DNA of 64,000 nucleotides, from the NCBI GenBank assembly GCA_030145715.1, contig JAIXHQ010000016.1:1-64000 (forward strand), in the 5' to 3' direction. Source of the stretch: Sphingopyxis sp. GTDB lineage: Bacteria > Pseudomonadota > Alphaproteobacteria > Sphingomonadales > Sphingomonadaceae. The notes under the pieces are model-generated. The model saw nothing but the letters and a program-made list of their open reading frames with translations, was not told the DNA's origin and did no database searches. This document shows, one piece after another, positions 16,884 through 25,288 of this stretch. A program made the position numbers and the translations under genes. Position 1 is the stretch's first letter; each line of letters starts with the position of its first letter.

Positions 16884-17120
16884 GAGGCGCGTGGGCTTTG
16901 GCGACGCTGATGTCCGCTAAGCTGCGGTTCAAATAAGGAGAACGCGTATCGGATGCAGGGATGACGGAGGAAGATGCGGAGGTCAGGCGCGCTAAACTAC
17001 GCGCAGATCCGCTCCACTACTCCGATCGAGAGCAGCGTAGCGTCATAAATCGGCGCAAATCGTAGAAACGGCGGCGAAATCGCACCACGATTTCGGCGAT
17101 TATCTCACTATGTGAGATGT
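16884..17120. other. Non-coding spacer between IS remnant and tRNA-Asn
   Basis: About 235 bp without a supportable gene, between the right end of the IS and the 3-prime end of tRNA-Asn. A short inverted motif (TATCTCACTATGTGAGAT, 17101-17118) sits directly beside the tRNA. I see no repeat of the tRNA 3-prime end that would mark a second attachment site. Confidence 0.5.
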
Positions 17121-17195
17121 TGGCTCCCCGGGTAGGATTCGAACCTACGACCGATCGATTAACAGTCGATTGCTCTACCGCTGAGCTACCGAGGA
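17121..17195 (-). tRNA. tRNA-Asn (anticodon GTT)
   Basis: Read on the minus strand the sequence folds as a cloverleaf: acceptor TCCTCGG/CCGGGGA, D-arm AGCTCAGCGGTAGAGC, anticodon arm ATCGACTGTTAATCGAT with GTT, T-arm GTAGGTTCGAATCCTAC, and an encoded CCA end. Its 3-prime end faces the accessory island at 14.2-17.1 kb, a common integration arrangement. Confidence 0.97.
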
Positions 17196-17256
17196 ACGCG
17201 CCGCCGAAGCGGACAAGGCGGTCCCTTTGCCGTTGGTTGCGGCAATTTGCAAGACC

Positions 17257-18027
17257 TCAAACAATAAATTGTTCCATCGCGATGCGTTCGTCCAGTCCCT
17301 GGTCGGGATCGAACAGCAAGGTGAGCGGTCGGCTGCGGTCCGTGGTTACCAAAACCGTCTTCACGTCGCGGATTTCGCGCTGGTCGGCGACCGCGCTGAC
17401 CGGGCGCTTTGCCGCTTCGCGGACGTTGAAGCGGATGCTTGTCGATTCGGGGACCAGCGCGCCGCGCCAGCGCCGAGGGCGAAAGGGACTGATCGGCGTA
17501 AGCGCCAGCATTTCCGATTCAAGCGGCAGGATCGGTCCGTTGGCGCTGAGATTATAAGCGGTGGACCCCGCGGGGGTCGATACCAGCACGCCGTCGCACG
17601 CCAGTTCCTCCAGCATCGTCTTTTCGTTGATCATCACTTCGAGCTTTGCCGCCTGACGCGTTTCGCGCAGCAGCGAAATTTCGTTGATGGCCGGCAGGAT
17701 ATGGCGTTCGCCGCCGACCGTCGTGATGTCGCCGCTGAGCGGATGGATCAGAAAAGGGCGCGCGGCGGCCAGTCGGTCGATCAGCCCTTCGACCCGAAAT
17801 TCATTCATCAGAAAGCCGATCGTGCCGCGGTTCATGCCGAACACCGGCAGACTGCGCCGCTCATCTAGCAACTGGTGCAGCATGTGGAGCAGAAAGCCGT
17901 CGCCGCCGAGCGCGATCAACAGGTCGGCCTCGGCAAGATCGACGAAGTCGTAGAGCGGGCGCAGGTCCGCTTCCGCCTCCATCGCCGCGGGGGCGTTCGA
18001 TGCGACGAGCGCGATCTTGCGATGCAT
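17257..18027 (-). CDS. nadK: NAD kinase
   Basis: This enzyme phosphorylates NAD to NADP. The 256-residue product has the family GGDG motif (LLIALGGDGFLLHMLH, about 37-52), the NMNRGTIGFLMNEF-type block (GMNRGTIGFLMNEF), the NE/D substrate segment (AINEISLLRE) and the glycine-rich LVSTPAGSTAYNLSANGPI. It is cytosolic. It lies downstream of tRNA-Asn on the same strand, with an uncertain small ORF upstream. Confidence 0.95.
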   Translation of the reverse strand: MHRKIALVASNAPAAMEAEADLRPLYDFVDLAEADLLIALGGDGFLLHMLHQLLDERRSLPVFGMNRGTIGFLMNEFRVEGLIDRLAAARPFLIHPLSGDITTVGGERHILPAINEISLLRETRQAAKLEVMINEKTMLEELACDGVLVSTPAGSTAYNLSANGPILPLESEMLALTPISPFRPRRWRGALVPESTSIRFNVREAAKRPVSAVADQREIRDVKTVLVTTDRSRPLTLLFDPDQGLDERIAMEQFIV

Positions 18028-18056
18028 ATTGGTCCGCTTCCCCTGGGGGCGCTGTT

Positions 18057-18335
18057 TCAGCCGCCTGTTGCACTCATATAACGCGCGACCGCCGGTTTGG
18101 ATTTCCCGTCGATATGAAAGTCATGCGCGCGCGGTTTGCCAGCCAATGCCGCATCAATCAAGCCATCGACATCGCCTCCGCACCGCAGCGCGCGACAATC
18201 GGCGACCGACAGGCGCAAATCGCTGATCCTGAGCCCCAATGCTGTCCATCCGGGGGCGTCGTCGATAGGGTGCGGTGGAAAATGTGGCAACCACGCGGAT
18301 ATTATGATGCAAAAGGGGAAGCGCCTGGCCAACAA
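18057..18335 (-). CDS. Uncertain small ORF upstream of nadK
   Basis: A frame of up to 92 residues, co-directional with nadK and ending 29 bases before it. The part from about residue 24 (IDDAPGWTALGLRISDLRL..) reads like a plausible small protein with a helical segment GDVDGLIDAALAG and a basic HIDGKSKPAVARYM tail. The first 20 residues are less convincing, and third-position GC is lower than in neighbours. I do not recognise a family. The rest of this 328-bp nadK/EAL spacer shows nothing else. Confidence 0.35.
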   Translation of the reverse strand: MLARRFPFCIIISAWLPHFPPHPIDDAPGWTALGLRISDLRLSVADCRALRCGGDVDGLIDAALAGKPRAHDFHIDGKSKPAVARYMSATGG

Positions 18336-18355
18336 AGCCTGTTAGAGGGATCGCC

Positions 18356-19555
18356 ATGAGTCGCCTGTCGAAATCCCTGTCCGCCTGTGTCCGTAAGCTC
18401 GAAGCCCTGCATGAGCGTCACGATGCCGATGCGGGCGTCATCCTGGTCCAGATCGACCAGATGGCGCGCATCAACAACAGCGCGGGGACGGCAACAGGCG
18501 ATTCGGTGCTCGACGAGATCGGGCGGCGGCTGGAAAATTTCGCGAGCGACGAATTCGGGCAGGGATCGTGCGTCGACCGGCTCGATGGTCCGCGTTTCCT
18601 GATCGTGCCGTCGACGCCCTTTTCGCTTGGCGCCCTGCGCGCGCAGGAACGCGCGCTGCACGTTGCGCTGGCCGAACCGATCGTCGGCGACCCCCACGGA
18701 CGTCTCGCCATTCGTATCGCCGCGGCGTTGATCACGCGCGACGAACCGGTGGTGGACCAGTTGCGCGAGGCCAGCGAACAACTGGCGCGGCCCGCGTCGG
18801 CGCGCGACGGGGTGATGGTCCATGCCGCGCTTTCGCGCGACGAGGTGGTGATCCATTATCAACCGCAATATGACGTCGCGTCCGGCGAAATGACGGGGGT
18901 CGAGGCGCTGCTGCGCTGGCAGCATCCCGAACTCGGGCTGCTCGGCGCCGGGCCGCTGGTGACCGCGGCACGGGCGGCGCGGCTCGAATGCGAGTTGACC
19001 GAACATGCCCACCGCGTGGCGCTGGCCGAAATGGCGACATGGCCAAAGTTGCTGGCAAAGCTGCGCGTCTCGCTCAACATCACCGCCGCCGATCTTGGCG
19101 ATCCCGAATTTGCCGGCCGTTTCGCGGCCATGGCGAAAGCGGCGAAGGTCGATCCCGACCGGCTGACGCTCGAACTGACCGAACAGGCGATGTTGAGCGA
19201 CCCGGCCAGCGCCGCGGAACAACTGGCGCAGATCCGCCGACTGGGCTGTGCGATCGCCATCGACGATTTCGGCACCGGCTATTCCAGCCTGTCGCTGCTT
19301 GCCCGGTTGCCGATCGATTACCTGAAGATCGACAGCGGTTTCACCCGCACCATCGACGGCAGCGACCGCGACCGCATCGTCGTGCGGGCGATCGTCGATC
19401 TGGCGCGCGCGCTTGGGCTGCTGGTCGTCGCGGAGGGGATAGAAAACGATCGCCAGCTCGCCCGGCTGACCGAATTGGGCGTGGCGACCTGGCAAGGATT
19501 TTTGCGGTCCGGTCCGGTTCCGGCGGATCAACTGGCGTCATTGATGAAGGGTTAG
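18356..19555 (+). CDS. EAL-domain cyclic-di-GMP phosphodiesterase with degenerate GGDEF-like N-terminus
   Basis: A 399-residue cytoplasmic protein. Residues about 20-130 follow a GGDEF fold, but the signature is replaced by DGPRF, so no cyclase activity is expected. The C-terminal EAL domain (about 155-395) keeps the catalytic set: EALLRW, the Asn of LNIT, ELTEQ, IDDFGTGYSSL, LKIDSGF and AEGIE. It is therefore probably an active phosphodiesterase hydrolysing c-di-GMP to pGpG. No TM segments or sensor domain are visible; the degenerate GGDEF may be regulatory. It is divergent from nadK. Confidence 0.88.
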   Translation: MSRLSKSLSACVRKLEALHERHDADAGVILVQIDQMARINNSAGTATGDSVLDEIGRRLENFASDEFGQGSCVDRLDGPRFLIVPSTPFSLGALRAQERALHVALAEPIVGDPHGRLAIRIAAALITRDEPVVDQLREASEQLARPASARDGVMVHAALSRDEVVIHYQPQYDVASGEMTGVEALLRWQHPELGLLGAGPLVTAARAARLECELTEHAHRVALAEMATWPKLLAKLRVSLNITAADLGDPEFAGRFAAMAKAAKVDPDRLTLELTEQAMLSDPASAAEQLAQIRRLGCAIAIDDFGTGYSSLSLLARLPIDYLKIDSGFTRTIDGSDRDRIVVRAIVDLARALGLLVVAEGIENDRQLARLTELGVATWQGFLRSGPVPADQLASLMKG

Positions 19556-19718
19556 TTTTCGCATCGCACGCCTTGAGAGTCCGATCCTTGGGCTGGAATG
19601 GACGGAAGCGACACGCGCAACCACCGCAAGATCGCTCCATAGCCGCTGACCACCCGCCATGGCGTTCCGGCACCCGCCGCCTCGACTTTTGGCGCTTTCG
19701 CGGCCATAGGCGCGCGCG

Positions 19719-20843
19719 ATGACGACACGATTCACCTTTACCATCGCCGCGACCGACGGGGCCGCGCGCACCGGTACGATCCAGATGCAGCGCGGCGCGA
19801 TCCGCACCCCGGCTTTCATGCCCGTCGGCACCGCCGCGACGGTCAAGGCGATGCGTCCGGCCGAAGTTCGCGCGACGGGCGCGGACATCATCCTGGGCAA
19901 TACCTATCACCTGATGCTGCGGCCGACCGCTGAACGCATGGCGCGGCTGGGCGGGCTGCACAATTTCATGGGTTGGGACCGGCCGATCCTGACCGACAGC
20001 GGCGGTTATCAGGTGATGAGCCTGTCGGCGCTGACCAAGCAGAGCGAAGAGGGCGTTGCGTTCAGAAGCCACCTCGACGGATCGCGCCACATGCTGACGC
20101 CCGAACGATCGATGGAAATCCAGCGCTTGCTGGGCAGCGACATCGTCATGGCGTTCGACGAATGCCCGCCGAACGGCGTCGATGCCAAGCGCGCCGAGGC
20201 GAGCATGGAGCGGTCGATGCGCTGGGCGCTGCGCAGCCGCGCGGGGTTCGATGCGGGCGAGGACCATGCGGCGCGCGCGGCGCTGTTCGGGATTCAGCAG
20301 GGGTCGTTGGACGAAAAGCTGCGCGCGCGGTCGGCGGCGGCGCTCACCGACATCGGCTTTGACGGCTATGCGATCGGCGGGCTGGCGGTGGGCGAGGGCC
20401 AGGAAGCGATGTTCGGCGTGCTCGATTATGCGCCGGGCCAGCTACCCGCGGATCGGCCGCGCTATCTGATGGGTGTCGGCAAGCCCGACGATCTGGTCGG
20501 TGCGGTCGCGCGCGGCGTCGATATGTTCGATTGCGTTCTGCCGACGCGGTCGGGACGTAACGGACAGGCCTTTACGCGCGATGGCCCGATCAACATCCGC
20601 AACGCGAAATTCGCCGAGGATCAGGAGCCGGTCGACCCGGATTGCGGCTGTCCCGTGTGCACGACCTGGTCGCGCGCCTATCTGCATCATCTGGTCCGGT
20701 CGGGCGAAATGCTGGGCGCGATGCTCATGACGCAGCATAATCTGCATTATTATCAGGATTTGATGCAGGATATGCGCGACGCGATAGGCGCGGGCCGGTT
20801 CGCCACTTTCCAAAGCGATTTTTCGGCGCGTTACCGGCGCTGA
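19719..20843 (+). CDS. tgt: tRNA-guanine transglycosylase (queuine/preQ1)
   Basis: Exchanges guanine-34 for preQ1 in GUN anticodons (Asn, Asp, His, Tyr). The 374-residue length is standard. Visible: [13 protein letters not shown], the catalytic Asp block [12 protein letters not shown] (about 89-100), MAFDECPP, the second Asp of [18 protein letters not shown], and the zinc site CGCPVC...H (about 308-340). It converges on nepR, with stop codons four bases apart. No que biosynthesis genes are adjacent. Confidence 0.96.
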   Translation: MTTRFTFTIAATDGAARTGTIQMQRGAIRTPAFMPVGTAATVKAMRPAEVRATGADIILGNTYHLMLRPTAERMARLGGLHNFMGWDRPILTDSGGYQVMSLSALTKQSEEGVAFRSHLDGSRHMLTPERSMEIQRLLGSDIVMAFDECPPNGVDAKRAEASMERSMRWALRSRAGFDAGEDHAARAALFGIQQGSLDEKLRARSAAALTDIGFDGYAIGGLAVGEGQEAMFGVLDYAPGQLPADRPRYLMGVGKPDDLVGAVARGVDMFDCVLPTRSGRNGQAFTRDGPINIRNAKFAEDQEPVDPDCGCPVCTTWSRAYLHHLVRSGEMLGAMLMTQHNLHYYQDLMQDMRDAIGAGRFATFQSDFSARYRR

Positions 20844-20847
20844 AGCG

Positions 20848-21018
20848 TCAATCGAGTTTACCCAGCAGATCGAGCAGCGACTGCGGAATCGATTCATCGA
20901 CCGTCGATTCATAGGCACGGCGCAGGGCGCCATTGACGTCCTGACCCTTGGCCACGGGCTTTTTCTCCGCGTCCTTTCCGGGGGTTTCGCCACGTGGCGC
21001 GCCGGTTTTAGACGACAT
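20848..21018 (-). CDS. nepR: Anti-sigma factor NepR (too short for the ORF track)
   Basis: This 56-residue ORF is missing from the supplied track. Translation from the ATG at 21018 gives a polar N-terminus (MSSKTGAPRGETPG) followed by the diagnostic NepR core ALRRAYESTVDESIPQSLLDLLGKLD. NepR sequesters the ECF sigma factor EcfG until phosphorylated PhyR binds NepR in its place. The gene is divergent from phyR across a 207-bp spacer, the classic general-stress arrangement. No ecfG follows: the next gene downstream is the convergent tgt, four bases away. The sigma factor must be encoded elsewhere, or this locus is one of duplicated copies. Confidence 0.93.
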   Translation of the reverse strand: MSSKTGAPRGETPGKDAEKKPVAKGQDVNGALRRAYESTVDESIPQSLLDLLGKLD

Positions 21019-21099
21019 TATAGGGGCATCCGCTGAACATGGGGCCTTTTGCTAATCGCGCGCGCACCAAACTGCAATGGCGCGTTTGTCCTGCGCGAT

Positions 21100-21126
21100 G
21101 AAACTATTTTACCGATAAATCGTTCC
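21100..21126. promoter_or_regulatory. Overlapping divergent EcfG-type promoters for nepR and phyR
   Basis: On the minus strand GGAAC, 16 bases, then AGTT points to nepR. On the plus strand GAAAC, 16 bases, then CGTT points to phyR. Each is one base from the alphaproteobacterial EcfG consensus GGAAC-N16/17-CGTT. Because AACG read backwards is CGTT, the -35 of one promoter is the -10 of the other. Predicted leaders are about 75-95 bases. Confidence 0.6.
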
Positions 21127-21225
21127 CTATCGAAGAAATATATTGGATGGTGCGGGGCAGGCGCGACGATTTGTGTTTTTTGGGCACGTCCGCGCACGAT
21201 CAGGCGACTAATCAGGAGGTAAAAT

Positions 21226-22020
21226 ATGTCATTGGGTCAGTCGGTTGCACCGCATCTTCCCTATTTGCGGCGCTATGGCCGGTCCATTTCCGGAAGCCAG
21301 CAAAGCGGCGATGCTCTGGTTGCGCGGCTGCTGGAAACGCTGGTCGCCAATCCTGATGCGGTCGATGCCGCCAGCGACCTTCGGATTCAGTTGTACCGGA
21401 TGATTCACGACAATTTCGGCCTGATGAACGAACAGGCGGCGGCGACCGCCGAATCCACGTCGAGCGACATCGCCATTGCCGATGCCCGGCTGCGCCGCAT
21501 CCCGTCGCTCGCGCGTCAGGCGCTGCTGCTGACCGCGGTCGAGGGGTTCAGCGCCGAGGATACCGGACGGATTATCGGCCGCGATGTCGATGCCGTAAAT
21601 GGGCTGATTGCCGAGGCCACCGACGAAATCGATCGGCAGACGCGGGCGCGCATCCTGATTATCGAGGATGAACCGATCATCGCGATGGACATTGAAATGA
21701 TCGTTCGCGAACTGGGTCATGAGGTCGTCGGCGTCGCCACGACGCACCGCGAAGCGGTCGAGGAAGCGCACAAGCATCAGCCGGGTCTGGTTCTTGCCGA
21801 TATTCAGCTTGCCGATAACAGTTCGGGAATCGAAGCAGTACAGGAAATCCTGACCGATGTTTCGGTGCCCGTCATCTTCATCACCGCCTTTCCCGAACGG
21901 CTGTTGACGGGCGACCGGCCGGAGCCGGCGTTTTTGCTGACCAAGCCTTATCAGCCCGCGACGCTGCGCGCGGCGATTTCGCAGGTGCTGTTCTTTGATG
22001 AAAGTACCGTTCCGGCCTGA
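21226..22020 (+). CDS. phyR: General stress response regulator PhyR
   Basis: PhyR is the anti-anti-sigma factor of the alphaproteobacterial general stress response. The 264-residue protein has the diagnostic order: an N-terminal sigma-factor-like domain (about 1-125, helices ALVARLLETLVANPDAV and IPSLARQALLLTAVEGFSAEDTGRIIG) and a C-terminal receiver (RILIIEDEPIIAMDIEMIV with the acidic pair, phospho-acceptor Asp in LVLADIQLAD, Lys in LLTKPYQP). AGGAGG lies seven bases before the ATG. Phosphorylation exposes the sigma-like domain, which titrates NepR, encoded divergently next door. Confidence 0.95.
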   Translation: MSLGQSVAPHLPYLRRYGRSISGSQQSGDALVARLLETLVANPDAVDAASDLRIQLYRMIHDNFGLMNEQAAATAESTSSDIAIADARLRRIPSLARQALLLTAVEGFSAEDTGRIIGRDVDAVNGLIAEATDEIDRQTRARILIIEDEPIIAMDIEMIVRELGHEVVGVATTHREAVEEAHKHQPGLVLADIQLADNSSGIEAVQEILTDVSVPVIFITAFPERLLTGDRPEPAFLLTKPYQPATLRAAISQVLFFDESTVPA

Positions 22021-22105
22021 CGCTTTCGCTTTCATGGCTTGCCTAGACCAGTGGTGGACGAGTGGGGCTTGCCCATGCGGCGGGAGCGGGCGATAGCGGC
22101 GTTCG

Positions 22106-24820
22106 ATGACCCAATTGGACGCCGCCAGCCGCCAGTCGGCACTCGACCGGCTTAACGCCCACGCGCCCTTTCTGGCGCGGCTTGCCGAACTCAACCCGGA
22201 TGACGTCGCGCGCTTTCTGGCCGAGGGGACCGACGCCGCGCTGGCAAAGGTCGTTTGCCCGCCCGCCGATGACGACATCATGCGGTCGCTGCGCCAGTGG
22301 CGCGGACGGATGGCGTTGCTGCTGGCACTGGGCGACCTGTCGGACGAACATGACGTGGCAACGACGACGCAGCACCTGTCGCGTTTTGCCGACGAAGCCT
22401 GCGACGCCGCGCTTGCCGCGGCCTTTGCCGAGCGCGTGCCGGGCGAGGAGCCGCGCGGTCTGGCGGTCATCGCGCTGGGGAAATTGGGCAGCCACGAACT
22501 CAACTTTTCGTCCGACATCGACCCGATCCTGATTTTCGACCCCGAAACGCTGCCGCGCCGGTCGCGCGACGATCCCGGCGAAGCGGCGGTGCGGATCGCG
22601 CGGCGAATGGTCGAGATATTGGGCGCGCGTACCGGCGACGGCCATGTGCTGCGCGTCGACCTGCGGCTGCGTCCGCATCCGGAGGTGACGCCGATCGTGC
22701 TGCCGGTCAACGCCGCCATATCCTATTATGAATCCGAAGCCCTGGCATGGGAACAGGCGGCGTTCATCCGCAGCCGTGCCTCGGCGGGCGATCGCGCGCT
22801 GGGCGGGCAGTTCCTTTCCGCGATCCAGCCATTCATCTGGCGCCGCAGTCTCGATTTCCGTCAGTTGAAGGAAATCGGCGCGATGAGCGACCGGATTCGC
22901 GACCATTTCGCACAGGGACAGGCATTCGGTCCGGGGTTCGACCTGAAGCGCGGCCGGGGCGGCATTCGCGAGATCGAGTTTTTCGCGCAAGTGCATCAGC
23001 TCATCTATGGCGGGCGCGATCCGTCGCTGCGTGTCCCCGCGACGGTCGATGCGCTCGCGGCGCTGGCGGCCGCCGGACGCATCGATGCCGACGACGCCAG
23101 CCGGCTGTCGGGGCATTATGCGACGTTGCGGCGTATCGAGCACCGGCTCCAGATGATCGAGGATCAGCAGACGCATTGCCTGCCCACTCAGGCCGGGGCA
23201 CTCGATTGCGTCGCGCGGCTGGACGGCGCGGACAATGGCGCCGCGCTGCTCGGGATGCTCGAACCCGTCGTGATCGACGTGGGTGCCTGTTATGATCGCC
23301 TTGTCGCCGACCGCGCGGTGACGACAGGCCTGTCACGCGACGATGATGGGCTGGCGACGCAATTGATCGCCGCGGGGTTCGACCCACCCGATGCCGCGCT
23401 GCGCACGATTGCCGAGTGGCGCGGCGGCAAGCAGCGCGCGCTGCGCAGCCCCGCCGCGCTCGACGCGCTTGAAACCATGTTGCCCGAACTGGTCAGGGCG
23501 CTGGGCGCGGCGCCCGACCCCGACGCGACGCTGATCCGTTTCGACAAGCTGGTCGCGGGGTTGCCCAGCGCGGTCGGATTTTTCCACCTGCTCGCGGCGC
23601 AGCCCGCGCTGGCACGGATCGCGATGCGTATCCTGTCGCTTGCGCCGACGCTGGCCGACGCGCTGGGGGTGCGGGTCGAATTGATCGAAGGATTGATCGA
23701 TCAGCGCGCGTTCGACGCACCGGCGAACAAGGAGCAGTTGCTGGCCGAATGGCGGCCGGGGCTGGCATCGCTCGATTATGAGCGGCTGCTCGACCGGGTT
23801 CGCGATCATGTCGGCGAACGGCGCTTTGCCTATGGCGTTCAACTTGTCGCGGGGGCGACCGACCCGCTGACGATCGCGTGCGGCTATTCCGAACTGGCCG
23901 AAGCCGCGCTTTGCGTGCTGGCCGATGCGGCGGTCGCCGAATTCGTCACGGCGCACGGGCGCGTTCCCGACAGCGAACTGGTGGGGCTGGCACTGGGGCG
24001 GCTGGGGGGCAGGGCGCTGACCCACGCCTCCGACCTCGACCTCATCTATTTGTTCACCGGCGATCATCTTGCCGAATCCGACGGGCCGCGTCCGCTGGGC
24101 GCGACCACCTATTATAATCGCCTCGCACAGCGCGTGACCGCCGCCATGTCGGTGCCGACGGCGGCAGGCAAGCTTTACGACGTCGATACGCGCTTGCGGC
24201 CACAGGGCGCGCAGGGGCCGCTCGTCGTCACACTCGACAGCTTTGAACGCTATCAGCGCGAAGAGGCGTGGACGTGGGAGCATATGGCGTTGCTGCGCGC
24301 GCGCGCGGTCTATGGCTCGGACGGGGCGAGGGCGGAGGTGCAGCGCATCATCGACAATCTGCTGGCGGCCCCTCGCGATCCAGGGAAACTGACGGCGGAT
24401 GCCGCGGCCATGCGCGACAAGATCGCCGCCCACAAACCCGCGACCGGGGCGCTGGACATCAAGGGCGGGCCGGGCGGACTCGTCGATCTGGAATTCGCGA
24501 TGCAGGTGACGCAGTTGGCGAGCGGGGCGTGCCACGACCCGAATATCGCGGCGGCACTCGGCTGCATGGCGGCAGCCGGACTCGTGCCGACAGACGTGGT
24601 TGCGGCGCACGGCCTGCTGGCGCGGATGCTGGTCATGCTGCGCCTGACCGCGCCTGAGGGCGAACCGCCGACTGCTGCGGCACGGCAATTGGTGGCAAGC
24701 CAGTGCGGCGAGCCGGGTTGGCCGCAACTGCTTGCGGCGCATGATGCGGCGCGGCAGGAGGTCGCGGATTGGTGGGACTCGATTCGGGCCGCCGCGCCAG
24801 CGCAGCAGGAGACTGAATGA
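22106..24820 (+). CDS. glnE: Bifunctional glutamine synthetase adenylyltransferase/deadenylylase GlnE
   Basis: A 904-residue two-domain nucleotidyltransferase that adenylylates and de-adenylylates glutamine synthetase in response to PII. Both catalytic modules are visible: ALGKLGSHELNFSSDIDPILIFD (about 130-152, GS...DxD) with RVDLRLRPHPEVTP, and LGRLGGRALTHASDLDLIYLF (about 632-652) with DVDTRLRPQGAQGPL. A PII-interacting helical linker lies between them. The length is slightly below the E. coli enzyme. Its TGA overlaps the ATG of bcp (ATGA). Confidence 0.95.
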   Translation: MTQLDAASRQSALDRLNAHAPFLARLAELNPDDVARFLAEGTDAALAKVVCPPADDDIMRSLRQWRGRMALLLALGDLSDEHDVATTTQHLSRFADEACDAALAAAFAERVPGEEPRGLAVIALGKLGSHELNFSSDIDPILIFDPETLPRRSRDDPGEAAVRIARRMVEILGARTGDGHVLRVDLRLRPHPEVTPIVLPVNAAISYYESEALAWEQAAFIRSRASAGDRALGGQFLSAIQPFIWRRSLDFRQLKEIGAMSDRIRDHFAQGQAFGPGFDLKRGRGGIREIEFFAQVHQLIYGGRDPSLRVPATVDALAALAAAGRIDADDASRLSGHYATLRRIEHRLQMIEDQQTHCLPTQAGALDCVARLDGADNGAALLGMLEPVVIDVGACYDRLVADRAVTTGLSRDDDGLATQLIAAGFDPPDAALRTIAEWRGGKQRALRSPAALDALETMLPELVRALGAAPDPDATLIRFDKLVAGLPSAVGFFHLLAAQPALARIAMRILSLAPTLADALGVRVELIEGLIDQRAFDAPANKEQLLAEWRPGLASLDYERLLDRVRDHVGERRFAYGVQLVAGATDPLTIACGYSELAEAALCVLADAAVAEFVTAHGRVPDSELVGLALGRLGGRALTHASDLDLIYLFTGDHLAESDGPRPLGATTYYNRLAQRVTAAMSVPTAAGKLYDVDTRLRPQGAQGPLVVTLDSFERYQREEAWTWEHMALLRARAVYGSDGARAEVQRIIDNLLAAPRDPGKLTADAAAMRDKIAAHKPATGALDIKGGPGGLVDLEFAMQVTQLASGACHDPNIAAALGCMAAAGLVPTDVVAAHGLLARMLVMLRLTAPEGEPPTAAARQLVASQCGEPGWPQLLAAHDAARQEVADWWDSIRAAAPAQQETE

Positions 24821-25287
24821 TGAGCGCGCTTGAAATCGGAGATGCCGTTCCGGCGGTAAAGCTGGTCGCCGCCGATGGCGCGACGATCGACCTTGCGGCG
24901 ATGGCGGGCGCGCCGCTTGTCGTCTATTTCTATCCCAAGGCCGACACGCCCGGCTGTACCACAGAGGCGCAGGATTTCACCCGTCTGGCGCCTGAGTTCG
25001 CGCATCTGACGGCGCAGGTGTTGGCGGTGTCGCGCGATGCGCCGGCGAAATTGTGCAAGTTCCGCGACAAATATGGGCTGACCGTTCGGCTGGCGTCGGA
25101 CGAGGACGGCACGGTGTGCGAGGCGTTCGGCACCTGGGTTGAAAAGCAGAATTACGGCCGCACCTATATGGGCATCGAACGATCGACCTTCTTGTTCGAC
25201 CGCGACGGCAAGCTGGCAAAGATATGGCGCAAGGTGCGCGTGAAGGGCCATGCCGACGCGGTGCTGGAGGCGGCAAGGGCGCTCTGA
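24817..25287 (+). CDS. bcp: Thioredoxin-dependent peroxiredoxin (BCP/PrxQ type)
   Basis: A 156-residue thiol peroxidase. The peroxidatic Cys is in YPKADTPGCTTEAQDF (about residue 48). The CxxxxC form of E. coli BCP is absent: the position five residues on is not Cys, but a Cys is present in KLCKFRDKYG (about 79), where other PrxQ proteins carry the resolving Cys. A third Cys lies in GTVCEAFG. It is translationally coupled to glnE. Either of two adjacent ATGs can start it. Confidence 0.93.
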   Translation: MMSALEIGDAVPAVKLVAADGATIDLAAMAGAPLVVYFYPKADTPGCTTEAQDFTRLAPEFAHLTAQVLAVSRDAPAKLCKFRDKYGLTVRLASDEDGTVCEAFGTWVEKQNYGRTYMGIERSTFLFDRDGKLAKIWRKVRVKGHADAVLEAARAL

Positions 25288-25288
25288 C

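Noticed and set aside
14150-17120. Second attachment site (repeat of tRNA-Asn 3-prime end) for the island
   Set aside because: No copy of the tRNA 3-prime sequence is visible at the left boundary.
20442-20993. 183-residue minus-strand ORF overlapping nepR and tgt
   Set aside because: Different frame from NepR and mostly antisense of tgt; the 56-residue NepR frame has the diagnostic core.
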